NCBI GenBank assembly: GCA_965232455.1
Contig: OZ246981.1
Location: 2,480,001-2,544,000 of the forward strand
Direction: 5' to 3'
Source of the DNA: JBFGFX01 sp965232455
GTDB lineage: Bacteria > Pseudomonadota > Gammaproteobacteria > Steroidobacterales > Woeseiaceae
Length of the DNA stretch: 64,000 nucleotides
Shown here: in pieces, positions 56,635 to 64,000 of the stretch
Numbering within the stretch: the stretch's first letter is position 1
Layout of the letters: the number at the start of each line of letters is the position of its first letter
Notes under the pieces: generated by a model
Seen by the model: the letters and a program-made list of their open reading frames with translations, nothing else
The model's database searches: none
Told to the model about the DNA's origin: nothing
Program-made: the position numbers and the translations under genes

Positions 56635-57435
56635 ATGCGACCATCAGGCGTCATAACCATTACCACCGATTTTGGGCACAAAGGCCCGTTTGCGGGCGTC
56701 ATGAAGGGCGTTATCCTGACGCGGTTCCGGCAGGCGTCGATTGTTGACCTGGGCCACGACATCCCCGCGCACTGGCCCCCCGAGGCCGGCTTCTGGATGT
56801 GCCGGGCCTACGGCTACTTTCCGAACGGCACGGTGCACGTTGGCATCGTAGACCCCGGCGTAGGCACCGATAGGGAGATCCTGATTGCCGAACACAATGG
56901 TCATCTCTTCATGGCGCCGGACAACGGATTGCTCGATCCAATCCTGACGCGTCCCGAGCGATCGACGGTCCGCAAGCTGGACATGAAAAAACTCGAACGG
57001 CTCGGACTGTCGACGCCAAGCCTGACGTTTCACGGTCGCGATATTTTTGCGCCCATCGCCGCCGAGATTGCCGCCGGCCGCCTCTTACCCGAAGACATCG
57101 GACCCAAAACGGACGAATGGACACCGGGCTGGCTCGACGAACCGGAAGTCGTCCCCGGCAAGGTGGGCGGGGTCGTCATTACCATCGACGCCTTCGGCAA
57201 CCTGATCACCAACATCGACCAGGCTTTGCTGCAGTCAATGCAAAAACCGGTCGTGACGCTCGCCGGTCACGAATTCGAGATGAAACCCACCTACGGCCGC
57301 GCCCGGCCCGGCGAGTATCTGGCGTTGATCAACTCCTTTGGAGTCCTGGAAATCGCGCGCGCCGAAGGCAGCGCCGCCGAAGGCCTCGGCAGCGAACGCG
57401 GCGCACCGGTGGTCGTCACCGACGGAGCGGCTTGA
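56635..57435 (+). CDS. S-adenosyl-L-methionine hydrolase (adenosine-forming; DUF62)
   Basis: 266 residues; strong AGGAGG (56623-56628) six bases before ATG 56635. Family blocks ITTDFGHKGPF, VDLGHDIPAH, GIVDPGVGTDR and the Asp-His-Arg triad region TFHGRDIFAPIAA. Members hydrolyse SAM to adenosine and methionine and are related to fluorinases and chlorinases. Converges on the repeat array. Confidence 0.9.
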   Translation: MRPSGVITITTDFGHKGPFAGVMKGVILTRFRQASIVDLGHDIPAHWPPEAGFWMCRAYGYFPNGTVHVGIVDPGVGTDREILIAEHNGHLFMAPDNGLLDPILTRPERSTVRKLDMKKLERLGLSTPSLTFHGRDIFAPIAAEIAAGRLLPEDIGPKTDEWTPGWLDEPEVVPGKVGGVVITIDAFGNLITNIDQALLQSMQKPVVTLAGHEFEMKPTYGRARPGEYLALINSFGVLEIARAEGSAAEGLGSERGAPVVVTDGAA

Positions 57436-57478
57436 AGACATTCGCGACCGCCGAGCGGCAGACACCCCAGAGCCGAGT

Positions 57479-58181
57479 GCGGATTGATCTTTAGTGCCAA
57501 AACCAACAACGAGGACGAGCCAGCTACTGACCTTGCAGAGCCTGCTTCTCGATCTTGGCCCCAATCCGCCCTCGATACGAAAGCCAGCGTATCCCGCGGA
57601 CCGCGGATTGATCTTTAGTGCCAAAACCAACAACGAGGACGAGCCAGCTACTGACCTTGCAGAGCCTGCTTCTCGATCTTGGCCCCAATCCGCCCTCGAT
57701 ACGAAAGCCAGCGTATCCCGCGGACCGCGGATTGATCTTTAGTGCTAAGACCGATAGCGACGGCAAGCCAACTACTGACCCTGTAGAGCCTGCTTCTCAA
57801 TTTTGGCCCCAATCCGCCCTCGATACGAAAGCCAGCGTATCCCGCGGACCGCGGATTGATCTTTAGTGCTAAGACCGATAGCGACGGCAAGCCAACTACT
57901 GACCCTGTAGAGCCTGCTTCTCAATTTTGGCCCCAATCCGCCCTCGATACGAAAGCCAGCGTATCCCGCGGACCGCGGATTGATCTTTAGTGCTAAGACC
58001 GATAGCGACGGCAAGCCAACTACTGACCCTGTAGAGCCTGCTTCTCAATTTTGGCCCCAATCCGCCCTCGATACGAAAGCCAGCGTATCCCGCGGACCGC
58101 GGATTGATCTTTAGTGCTAAGACCGATAGCGACGGCAAGCCAACTACTGACCCTGTAGAGCCTGCTTCTCAATTTTGGCCC
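57479..58181. repeat. 124-bp tandem repeat array (five full units plus an 82-bp partial)
   Basis: Units start at 57479, 57603, 57727, 57851, 57975 and 58099. Units 1-2 (type A) and units 3-6 (type B) differ in the middle ~70 bp but are identical elsewhere. The last unit ends at 58181 inside the glnS coding sequence; the unit therefore contains the glnS stop and last 12 codons. Lies between two convergent genes (SAM hydrolase and glnS). No spacers or gene products, so not a CRISPR. Confidence 0.95.
57562..58106. repeat. Five nested stem-loops at unit junctions
   Basis: Each junction carries an outer pair CAATCCGC/GCGGATTG and an inner pair GATACG/CGTATC around the loop AAAGCCAG. First copy 57562-57610, then every 124 bp (57686, 57810, 57934, 58058). 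All five are identical. They may act as bidirectional terminators or recombination hot spots. Confidence 0.75.
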
Positions 58182-59838
58182 AAGAATCTCTCAAAGTAAC
58201 AATCCGATTAAACACCGGTCTGTCGGGACCGTGATCCACGGCGTCCGGCATGAAGTAGCCGCTGCGCTCGAACTGCACGCGAACGCCCTGCTCGATGTCC
58301 TCGAGCGACGGTTCGAGTTGCGCCTGCACGACCTCCAGTGAATCAGGGTTGAGCGCGGCCGTCACGTCTTCGGCGGCGCCGGGGTCGGGGACCTTGAACA
58401 GGCGGTCATAGAGCCGGACCTCCGCCGCGACGGCATGTTCCGCCGACACCCAGTGAATGGTTCCCTTCACTTTACGGCCGCTCTGGCTCGAACCGCTGCG
58501 GGTCTCCGGATCGTAACTGCAATGCAGCTCGATCACGTCGCCGTTTTCGTCCTTGATGACGTCGTCGCAACGGATGATATAGGCATAACGCAGGCGAACT
58601 TCCCCCCCGGGCTTCAAGCGGAAGAATTTGCGTGGCGCATCTTCCATGAAGTCGTCACGCTCGATATAGATCTCGCGTGTGAACGGGAGTTCGCGCTCGC
58701 CGAGCTCGGGTCGATTGGGATGATTCTGCGCCGTCATCTGCTCGGTGCTGCCGGGATCGTAATTGGTGATGACGACTTTCAGCGGCCGTAATACGGCCAT
58801 TCGGCGCTCGGTTTCCTCGCCGAGGATTTCACGGATGCTGTTTTCGAGCACGGCCATCTCGATGAGGTTTTCTTTTTTGGTTACCCCGATGCGCGCGCAA
58901 AAATCACGGATCGCTGCCGGCGGATATCCCCGGCGACGCATCCCGGAAATGGTCGCTAGCCGCGGATCGTCCCAACCATCGACAACGCCCGTATCGACCA
59001 GCTGTTTGAGTTTGCGCTTGCTGGTGAGCGCGTAAGCGAGATTGAGACGTGAAAACTCGATCTGCCGCGGACGATGCGCCGGTTTGACCTGTTCGATGAA
59101 CCAGTCGTAGAGCGGACGATGGTCCTCGAACTCCAGCGTACAAAGCGAATGCGTAATGCACTCGAACGCATCGGACAGGCAATGCGCAAAATCGTACATC
59201 GGATAGATGGGCCATCTGTCGCCCGTGTGCTGATGGCTGACGTGACGTATACGATAAATCGTCGGATCGCGAAGATTGATGTTGGGCGACGTCATGTCGA
59301 TCTTTGCACGCAAGATGTGTTCGCCGTCGGCGAACTCGCCCTGACGCATGCGGCGGAACAGGTCCAGATTCTCCTCCGCGCTTCGATCCCGATAGGGGCT
59401 GTCCCTGCCGACCTCGGTCAGCGTCCCTCGGTACTCGCGTATCTGCTCGGCGCTCAAACTGTCGACGTACGCCACGCCGTTTTTAATCAGCGTTTCAGCC
59501 GCCTCGTACAGCCGGTCGAAATAGTCGGAAGCATGCGTCAGCCTGTCTTCCCAGTCGAATCCCAGCCAACGGACGTCCCGTTTTATCGCGGCGACGTATT
59601 CCTCGCTTTCCCTGCCGGGATTGGTATCGTCGAACCGGAGATACGACCTCCCGCCAAACTCCGCGGCAACGCCAAAATTCAAACAAATGGATTTGGCGTG
59701 CCCGACATGCAGGAAGCCGTTCGGCTCCGGTGGGAAACGCGTAACGACGGCGCCGTCGTGCTTGCCGCTCTCGACGTCCGCGTCGATGATCTGGCGGATG
59801 AAATCGCGGGATACGTTTTCGCTCATCTGAGTGCTCAT
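58144..59838 (-). CDS. glnS: Glutaminyl-tRNA synthetase
   Basis: 564 residues from ATG 59838 with AGG upstream; the frame upstream (to 59904) is unsupported. Class I motifs PPEPNGFLHVGHAKS (HIGH) and LTSKRKL (KMSKS-like), with a C-terminal anticodon-binding barrel. The final ~10 residues (AKIEKQALQGQ) are encoded by the tandem repeat; E. coli GlnS ends just after the matching LRDxWAK. Divergent from thrS with 165 bp between. Confidence 0.96.
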   Translation of the reverse strand: MSTQMSENVSRDFIRQIIDADVESGKHDGAVVTRFPPEPNGFLHVGHAKSICLNFGVAAEFGGRSYLRFDDTNPGRESEEYVAAIKRDVRWLGFDWEDRLTHASDYFDRLYEAAETLIKNGVAYVDSLSAEQIREYRGTLTEVGRDSPYRDRSAEENLDLFRRMRQGEFADGEHILRAKIDMTSPNINLRDPTIYRIRHVSHQHTGDRWPIYPMYDFAHCLSDAFECITHSLCTLEFEDHRPLYDWFIEQVKPAHRPRQIEFSRLNLAYALTSKRKLKQLVDTGVVDGWDDPRLATISGMRRRGYPPAAIRDFCARIGVTKKENLIEMAVLENSIREILGEETERRMAVLRPLKVVITNYDPGSTEQMTAQNHPNRPELGERELPFTREIYIERDDFMEDAPRKFFRLKPGGEVRLRYAYIIRCDDVIKDENGDVIELHCSYDPETRSGSSQSGRKVKGTIHWVSAEHAVAAEVRLYDRLFKVPDPGAAEDVTAALNPDSLEVVQAQLEPSLEDIEQGVRVQFERSGYFMPDAVDHGPDRPVFNRIVTLRDSWAKIEKQALQGQ

Positions 59839-60003
59839 TTCTACCTGTGCCCGGTGAGGCCCATTGACCGCGACGCCGGAGTTTTTGATGGCGGGATTGT
59901 ACACGATGGCGCCAGGCGCACGGATAGCGGTCGAGCATTATTCGGGTACAATAAAGAGTTTCGGACACAGACCACGATTCCCGACCGGATCAGCAGCAAC
60001 GCA

Positions 60004-61926
60004 ATGCCAATTATTCAGTTACCAGACGGTTCCGCACGCGAATACGACGGCGTCGTAAGCGGCGACGTCATAGCAAACGATATTTCCAGGAGCCTCGCAC
60101 GCGACGCGGTGGCCGCCCGTGTCGACGGTGAACTCTGGGACCTGACCCGGCCTATCGAGGCCGATGCGAATGTCGAGATCGTCACCCGAGACAGCAGCGA
60201 CGGTCTCGAATTGCTCCGGCACGATGCGGCGCACGTACTCGCGGAGGCCGTGAAAGAGCTGTGGCCGGATACACAGGTAACGATCGGGCCCGCCATCGAG
60301 AACGGCTTTTATTACGACTTCGCTCGCGAAGAGACGTTCACGGTCGACGATCTCGCCGTCATCGAGGAACGTATGCGCAACATCGTCGACCGTGACGAGG
60401 AGATCCAACGGGAAGTATGGGATCGAGACGACGCGGTCCATTTTTTTCGCGAACAGGGCGAGGAGTACAAGGCGGAAATCATCGAGGGCATTCCTGCCGG
60501 TGAGGTCGTTACGCTGTACCGGCAGGGTGACTTCATCGACCTCTGCCGCGGCCCGCATCTGCCGTCGACGTCAAAACTGGGCAAAGCGTTCCGGCTGACG
60601 CGGGTATCCGGCGCCTACTGGCGCGGCGATTCCAGGAACCCGATGCTGCAAAGAATCTACGGCACGGCATGGGCGAACGAAAAACAGCTCCGCCAGTACA
60701 TGACGCAGCTCGAGGAGGCGGAAAAGCGCGATCACCGGCGTCTCGGGCGACTGATGGACCTGTTCCACTTTCAGGAGGAGGCGCCGGGCGCGTTGTTCTG
60801 GCATCCGCGCGGCTGGACGCTCTTTCAGAATCTGGTTGCCTATATGCGCATGCGCCAGGTCGAGGCCGGCTACCAGGAGGTCAATACGCCGGAACTCATG
60901 GATCGCGCGCTGTGGGAGGCATCCGGACACTGGGAGTCTTTCGGTGAGCATATGTATACGTCCGACACGGAAGACGGCCGCGTGTACGCCATCAAGCCGA
61001 TGAATTGCCCGGGGCACGTGCAGGTGTTCAAGCAGGGCATCACGAGCTATCGCGACCTGCCGCTTCGGCTGGCGGAGTTCGGCAAGGTTCACCGTTATGA
61101 ACCCTCGGGCGCGCTTCACGGGATGCTACGCGTGCGCGCCTTTACACAAGACGATGCGCACATTTTCTGCACCCCGGAACAGATCACCGATGAGACCGTC
61201 GCGGTTTGCAATCAGATTCTCGGCATTTACTCGGATTTCGGTTTCGACGACGTGCTCATCAAATTCGCCGATCGACCCGAGGTCCGCGTCGGCAGCGACG
61301 ACGTCTGGGACCAGGCGGAGGACGCGCTTTTGAAAGCGCTTGATCGTACCGGGCTGGAATACACGCACAATCCGGGCGAGGGCGCGTTTTACGGACCTAA
61401 ACTCGAATTCGTTCTGCGCGATGCCATCGGGCGTGACTGGCAGTGCGGCACGCATCAGGTCGATCTGAATCTTCCCGGCCGCCTCGGTGCAAGCTATGTC
61501 GCCGAGGACGGGCAAAAACACACGCCCGTATTGCTGCACCGGGCGATATTCGGGTCGTTGGAGCGTTTCATCGGCATCCTTCTCGAGCACCACGAAGGTC
61601 ATCTGCCGCTCTGGCTCGCGCCAACGCAGGCGAGAATCCTGACGATCACGTCCGATGCGGACGAATACGCGCTCGACGTCGTCGCCCGGCTTCGCGACGC
61701 CGGGATCAGCGCCGACGCCGACCTGCGAAACGAAAAAATTTCCTACAAGGTGCGCGAGCACAGCGTCGCCAAGGTCCCCGTGCTCATGGCGGTCGGCCAG
61801 CGCGAGGTTGCGGAGGAAACCGTGGCGTTACGCAGACTGGGCACGAAACATCAGAAAGTCCTCGGCGTCGCCGAGGCAATCAGCACCCTCCAGGACGAAA
61901 TCAGGCTTCGCGGCAGGGCTGCCTGA
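60004..61926 (+). CDS. thrS: Threonyl-tRNA synthetase
   Basis: 640 residues from ATG 60004 (MPIIQLPDGSAREY); the much longer open frame upstream lies inside antisense glnS and is not real. TGS domain (1-60), editing domain with HDAAHVLAEAV and the HxxxH/C metal site, the catalytic class II core (MNCPGHVQVF, RYEPSGALHGMLRVRAFTQDDAHIFC), and a C-terminal anticodon-binding domain. It is not followed by infC-rpmI-rplT. Confidence 0.96.
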   Translation: MPIIQLPDGSAREYDGVVSGDVIANDISRSLARDAVAARVDGELWDLTRPIEADANVEIVTRDSSDGLELLRHDAAHVLAEAVKELWPDTQVTIGPAIENGFYYDFAREETFTVDDLAVIEERMRNIVDRDEEIQREVWDRDDAVHFFREQGEEYKAEIIEGIPAGEVVTLYRQGDFIDLCRGPHLPSTSKLGKAFRLTRVSGAYWRGDSRNPMLQRIYGTAWANEKQLRQYMTQLEEAEKRDHRRLGRLMDLFHFQEEAPGALFWHPRGWTLFQNLVAYMRMRQVEAGYQEVNTPELMDRALWEASGHWESFGEHMYTSDTEDGRVYAIKPMNCPGHVQVFKQGITSYRDLPLRLAEFGKVHRYEPSGALHGMLRVRAFTQDDAHIFCTPEQITDETVAVCNQILGIYSDFGFDDVLIKFADRPEVRVGSDDVWDQAEDALLKALDRTGLEYTHNPGEGAFYGPKLEFVLRDAIGRDWQCGTHQVDLNLPGRLGASYVAEDGQKHTPVLLHRAIFGSLERFIGILLEHHEGHLPLWLAPTQARILTITSDADEYALDVVARLRDAGISADADLRNEKISYKVREHSVAKVPVLMAVGQREVAEETVALRRLGTKHQKVLGVAEAISTLQDEIRLRGRAA

Positions 61927-62071
61927 ACTTCGCAAAACGACGAAGCCCACCCATCTCCGGGTAAAAGATTTCGGCTGCAATCTGTTTGCGCAAAGGCGCT
62001 TCCGACGCCTGCGTTCCGATGCGAAAAATGCCGACGCGGCGGACCAAACGTGACGACGCAGACACGGTGAT

Positions 62072-62087
62072 TGTGCACCCTGTCACA
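62072..62087. promoter_or_regulatory. CRP-like site upstream of the receiver-domain gene
   Basis: TGTGC-ACCCTG-TCACA matches TGTGA-N6-TCACA at 9 of 10 positions. Its centre is about 70 bp upstream of the predicted transcription start, a typical class I distance. Confidence 0.5.
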
Positions 62088-62137
62088 GAATCGGAATCTC
62101 GTCTGTCTACAGCGACATTTACATATGGCTGCGGGGA

Positions 62138-62143
62138 TATACT
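62138..62143 (+). promoter_or_regulatory. -10 element for the receiver-domain gene
   Basis: TATACT, 54 bp before the GTG start. No strong -35, which fits an activator-dependent promoter. Confidence 0.5.
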
Positions 62144-62183
62144 GATCGCGCAGTCTTCTGCCACACATTAAACATAAGCCGCC

Positions 62184-62190
62184 AAGGAGG
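62184..62190 (+). promoter_or_regulatory. Strong ribosome binding site setting the GTG start
   Basis: AAGGAGG, six bases before GTG 62197; this decides the start because no ATG is available near. Confidence 0.85.
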
Positions 62191-62196
62191 ACGGTC

Positions 62197-64000
62197 GTGC
62201 CGGTTGAGCAATTCAAAACACAAGTACTGTTGTTGCACAGCCAGCAAAGCACATTGGACGTGCTTTCTACTGGTTTCAACGATCGTTATGCAGTGCATTG
62301 TGCAACCAGCGGCACCGAGGCTCTGAATACACTCGGCGACACACCCATTCACGTCATCGTATCGGCGCAAGACCTGCCCGGCATGAGCGGTCTCGACGCA
62401 CTTCGTGAAGCGAAAAAACGGTCACCCGACACCATCGCGATTCTCCTCGCCGGCACGGACAAAAACGACGGACTCGAGGCGCTCGTTGGCGACAAGGAAG
62501 TCTTCCAGATCGTACGCGGCGAAATATCGCCCGATGCGCTCGAGAACCTCATTGATTCCGCAACCAAGAGCGTACGTTTGCTCGCGCTCTCCGAAGCCTC
62601 GAACGATACCGCCGCAAACGTGGACGAACCGTATCACGAAGCCGAACACATCGTCATGGAGACGGCCGAGAACGGTTCCGTCATCATCAGCGATGGCACG
62701 GGAACCTTGCCCGTGCTGAAACCCAACAGAATACAGGTGTCGCCGAACGCAGGCGGTCAGGCCGTCGACGTCCTCGTTTTGACGAAGGACGAAGAATTTC
62801 TCGTCACCATCAAGGAATCCTCGCGCGGGATGCACAATGTGCATCACGCCGTAACGCCGAGTCAGGCGGAAGACGTCATGCGCGGCGGAAGCGTCGGCGT
62901 GCTGGTGACCGACGCGGCGATGGTTGGCTCGAACATAGAGGTCCTGACGCAAAGACTTCGCGCCAATTCACCACGACTGGTTGCCATCGTCGCGGGCCGG
63001 CGGGACGACGGCGAGCTGTTGATGGATCTCATCAATCGCGGCCAGGTCTACCGCTTCCTGCTCAAACCGGTATCACCCGGCAGGGCCCGGCTCGCGATCG
63101 AAGCGTCGGTAAAACACCATCTCGAGGCCGCCGACTCGGCGTTCAAAGGCAAGCCGGCCACCGCGGCAAGCCCGACCGCGAGCCCGACGCCCGCACCAAA
63201 ACCGGCGCCCAAACCCGCACCCAAACCCGCGGCAAAACCTGCGCCGAAACCGGCGGCTAAGGCCGCCACGCCACCGCCGGCAAAACCTGCGCCCGCGCCG
63301 GCCGCGGGGAAGCAGGCGCCGGCGCCAAAGCGAGAGCCCAGAATCTCGGCGGCGACGCAGGCGCATGCAGCCGCACAAGCAAGCGCAAAAAAAGCACCCA
63401 AGATCGACCCGATGCCGGCAACGGCCCCCGAGGATTCATCGCCGATCGCGGACGGACTGGACGACGCGTTCGACGAGGCAAACAGCTTTACCGAAACAGT
63501 GACCGGCATTGCCGTATCGGTCGGACGTTCGCTGACCGGCGCAGCCGAGTCGATGAAAAACAAAGGCAAAACCGCGCCCGCCGCGAGCGTCAATGCGCCC
63601 GTAGCGGCGGCCAGCTCCGGATCGGGCAGCCTCCTCGGCCGACCGATCGTCCTTGCGGCCGCCGCCGGTGTCGTCCTCATCGGCTTACTGTCAGTCTGGA
63701 TGTTTGGCGGCGACGATACCGTGCCCGTCGAAACGACCGTGGCGGAACCGGACGCCGCGCCGACGCCGGCTGTCGCCGAAGCCGACGCGCAACCGGCGCA
63801 GCCCGCGCCGGCTGAACCCGCGGGCAACGCGAGATACGAGCGTTTGTTGCAGCAGGCCCGCGACGCCAGGGCCATCGGTGACATTTATTCGCCGGCCGGC
63901 CAGAACGCCGTCGAGTTGTACCTCGCCGCGCAAAACGAGGCGCCGGGTAACGCGGAGCTTGCAGCGGAAATCGACACGGTAGTCGCCGTGGTGTTCAACC
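62197..64000 (+). CDS. Membrane-anchored double receiver-domain protein (3' end beyond window)
   Basis: 601 visible residues, open to the right edge. REC1 (about 8-125) has Ala57 where the phospho-Asp should be and no Lys in the C-terminal LIVRGEI site, so it is a pseudo-receiver. REC2 (about 190-310) keeps Asp239 in VTDAAM, acidic Asp198/Glu199 and Lys290 in LLKPVSP. Then an Ala/Pro/Lys-rich linker (about 318-375, PAPKP repeats), more low-complexity sequence, a TM helix (about 483-503, PIVLAAAAGVVLIGLLSVW), and a periplasmic acidic Pro/Ala stretch leading to a TPR-like segment (ERLLQQARDARAIGD). The C-terminal layout recalls TonB-type proteins (inference). Confidence 0.8.
   Translation, partial: MPVEQFKTQVLLLHSQQSTLDVLSTGFNDRYAVHCATSGTEALNTLGDTPIHVIVSAQDLPGMSGLDALREAKKRSPDTIAILLAGTDKNDGLEALVGDKEVFQIVRGEISPDALENLIDSATKSVRLLALSEASNDTAANVDEPYHEAEHIVMETAENGSVIISDGTGTLPVLKPNRIQVSPNAGGQAVDVLVLTKDEEFLVTIKESSRGMHNVHHAVTPSQAEDVMRGGSVGVLVTDAAMVGSNIEVLTQRLRANSPRLVAIVAGRRDDGELLMDLINRGQVYRFLLKPVSPGRARLAIEASVKHHLEAADSAFKGKPATAASPTASPTPAPKPAPKPAPKPAAKPAPKPAAKAATPPPAKPAPAPAAGKQAPAPKREPRISAATQAHAAAQASAKKAPKIDPMPATAPEDSSPIADGLDDAFDEANSFTETVTGIAVSVGRSLTGAAESMKNKGKTAPAASVNAPVAAASSGSGSLLGRPIVLAAAAGVVLIGLLSVWMFGGDDTVPVETTVAEPDAAPTPAVAEADAQPAQPAPAEPAGNARYERLLQQARDARAIGDIYSPAGQNAVELYLAAQNEAPGNAELAAEIDTVVAVVFN

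Noticed and set aside
57494..58138. Small open frames (80-82 codons) on both strands of the repeat array
   Set aside because: They arise from the repeat itself; the 124-bp period is not a multiple of three and none has a ribosome binding site or family match.
57479..58181. CRISPR array
   Set aside because: Units are contiguous direct repeats without unique spacers, and no cas genes are near.
59074..60003. 310-residue N-terminal extension of thrS
   Set aside because: It is antisense to glnS and has no homology; thrS homology starts exactly at ATG 60004.
61927..62196. infC-like start or Rho-independent terminator after thrS
   Set aside because: No IF3 sequence and no hairpin followed by a T-run; only a weak CTTCG/CGAAG pair was seen.

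Overview
This window is GC-rich chromosomal DNA from a gammaproteobacterium. The evidence is the gene order der-bamB-yfgM-hisS-rodZ-pilW-rlmN-ndk, secDF-yajC-tgt-queA and trmJ-iscS, together with xerD/dsbC, a 1609-residue NAD-dependent glutamate dehydrogenase and BamB/PilW lipoproteins. The lineage within the class (Woeseia-, Xanthomonadales- or Chromatiales-like) cannot be fixed from sequence alone. Coding density is very high, many genes overlap by ATGA or GTGA, and there is one tRNA gene. No rRNA, insertion sequence, prophage or CRISPR array is visible.

Layout. 1-7.8 kb: the 3' end of mltF, a tadA-guaA-guaB block on the minus strand, xseA plus an M23 peptidase on the plus strand, and a MetX-family acyltransferase. 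7.9-15.9 kb: a tightly packed minus-strand run (der, bamB, yfgM-like, hisS, rodZ, pilW, rlmN, ndk) covering ribosome and tRNA function and envelope assembly. 16-18.7 kb: a reduced Fe-S operon (trmJ-iscS-iscU-like-iscA) whose scaffold protein has lost most of its cluster ligands. 18.8-25 kb: suhB, then yajC-secD-secF and queA-tgt. 25-27.5 kb: an ECF sigma factor, a one-pass membrane protein resembling an anti-sigma factor, and a secreted double-PDZ protein. 27.6-30.3 kb: tRNA-Leu(CAA), a Nudix hydrolase, dsbC and xerD. 30.6-39 kb: plsC, a thiolase, a short-chain dehydrogenase, ETF-quinone oxidoreductase, zapE, a MarR regulator, a SIMPL protein and tryptophan dioxygenase. 39-49.3 kb: the large glutamate dehydrogenase, gpmA, a gamma-carbonic-anhydrase homologue, tesB, a second SDR, an acyl-CoA ligase and a MaoC hydratase. 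49.5-53 kb: molybdenum cofactor genes (mocA; moaA-moaC-mobA-moaD-moaE). 53.3-57.4 kb: two adjacent acyl-CoA dehydrogenases, a YhhQ-type queuosine-precursor transporter and a SAM hydrolase. 57.5-58.2 kb: a 124-bp tandem repeat array grown out of the 3' end of glnS. 58.1-64 kb: glnS and thrS, divergent, then the start of a membrane-anchored double-receiver protein that runs off the window.

How the genes work together. A strong lipid-oxidation theme (acyl-CoA ligase, two acyl-CoA dehydrogenases, MaoC hydratase, SDR dehydrogenases, thiolase, thioesterase, ETF-QO) is scattered over several operons. RNA modification and translation are also well represented (tadA, rlmN, trmJ, queA, tgt, yhhQ, hisS, glnS, thrS).

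The most unusual items are: (1) the glnS-tail repeat array, with nested hairpins and two unit types whose coding part differs only at synonymous sites; (2) the ligand-poor IscU homologue in a pared-down isc operon; (3) the REC-REC-Pro/Ala linker-TM protein at the right edge, preceded by a CRP-like site; and (4) a recurrent GGGCCTGTTAA motif, including a perfect 24-bp palindrome, in five intergenic leaders.
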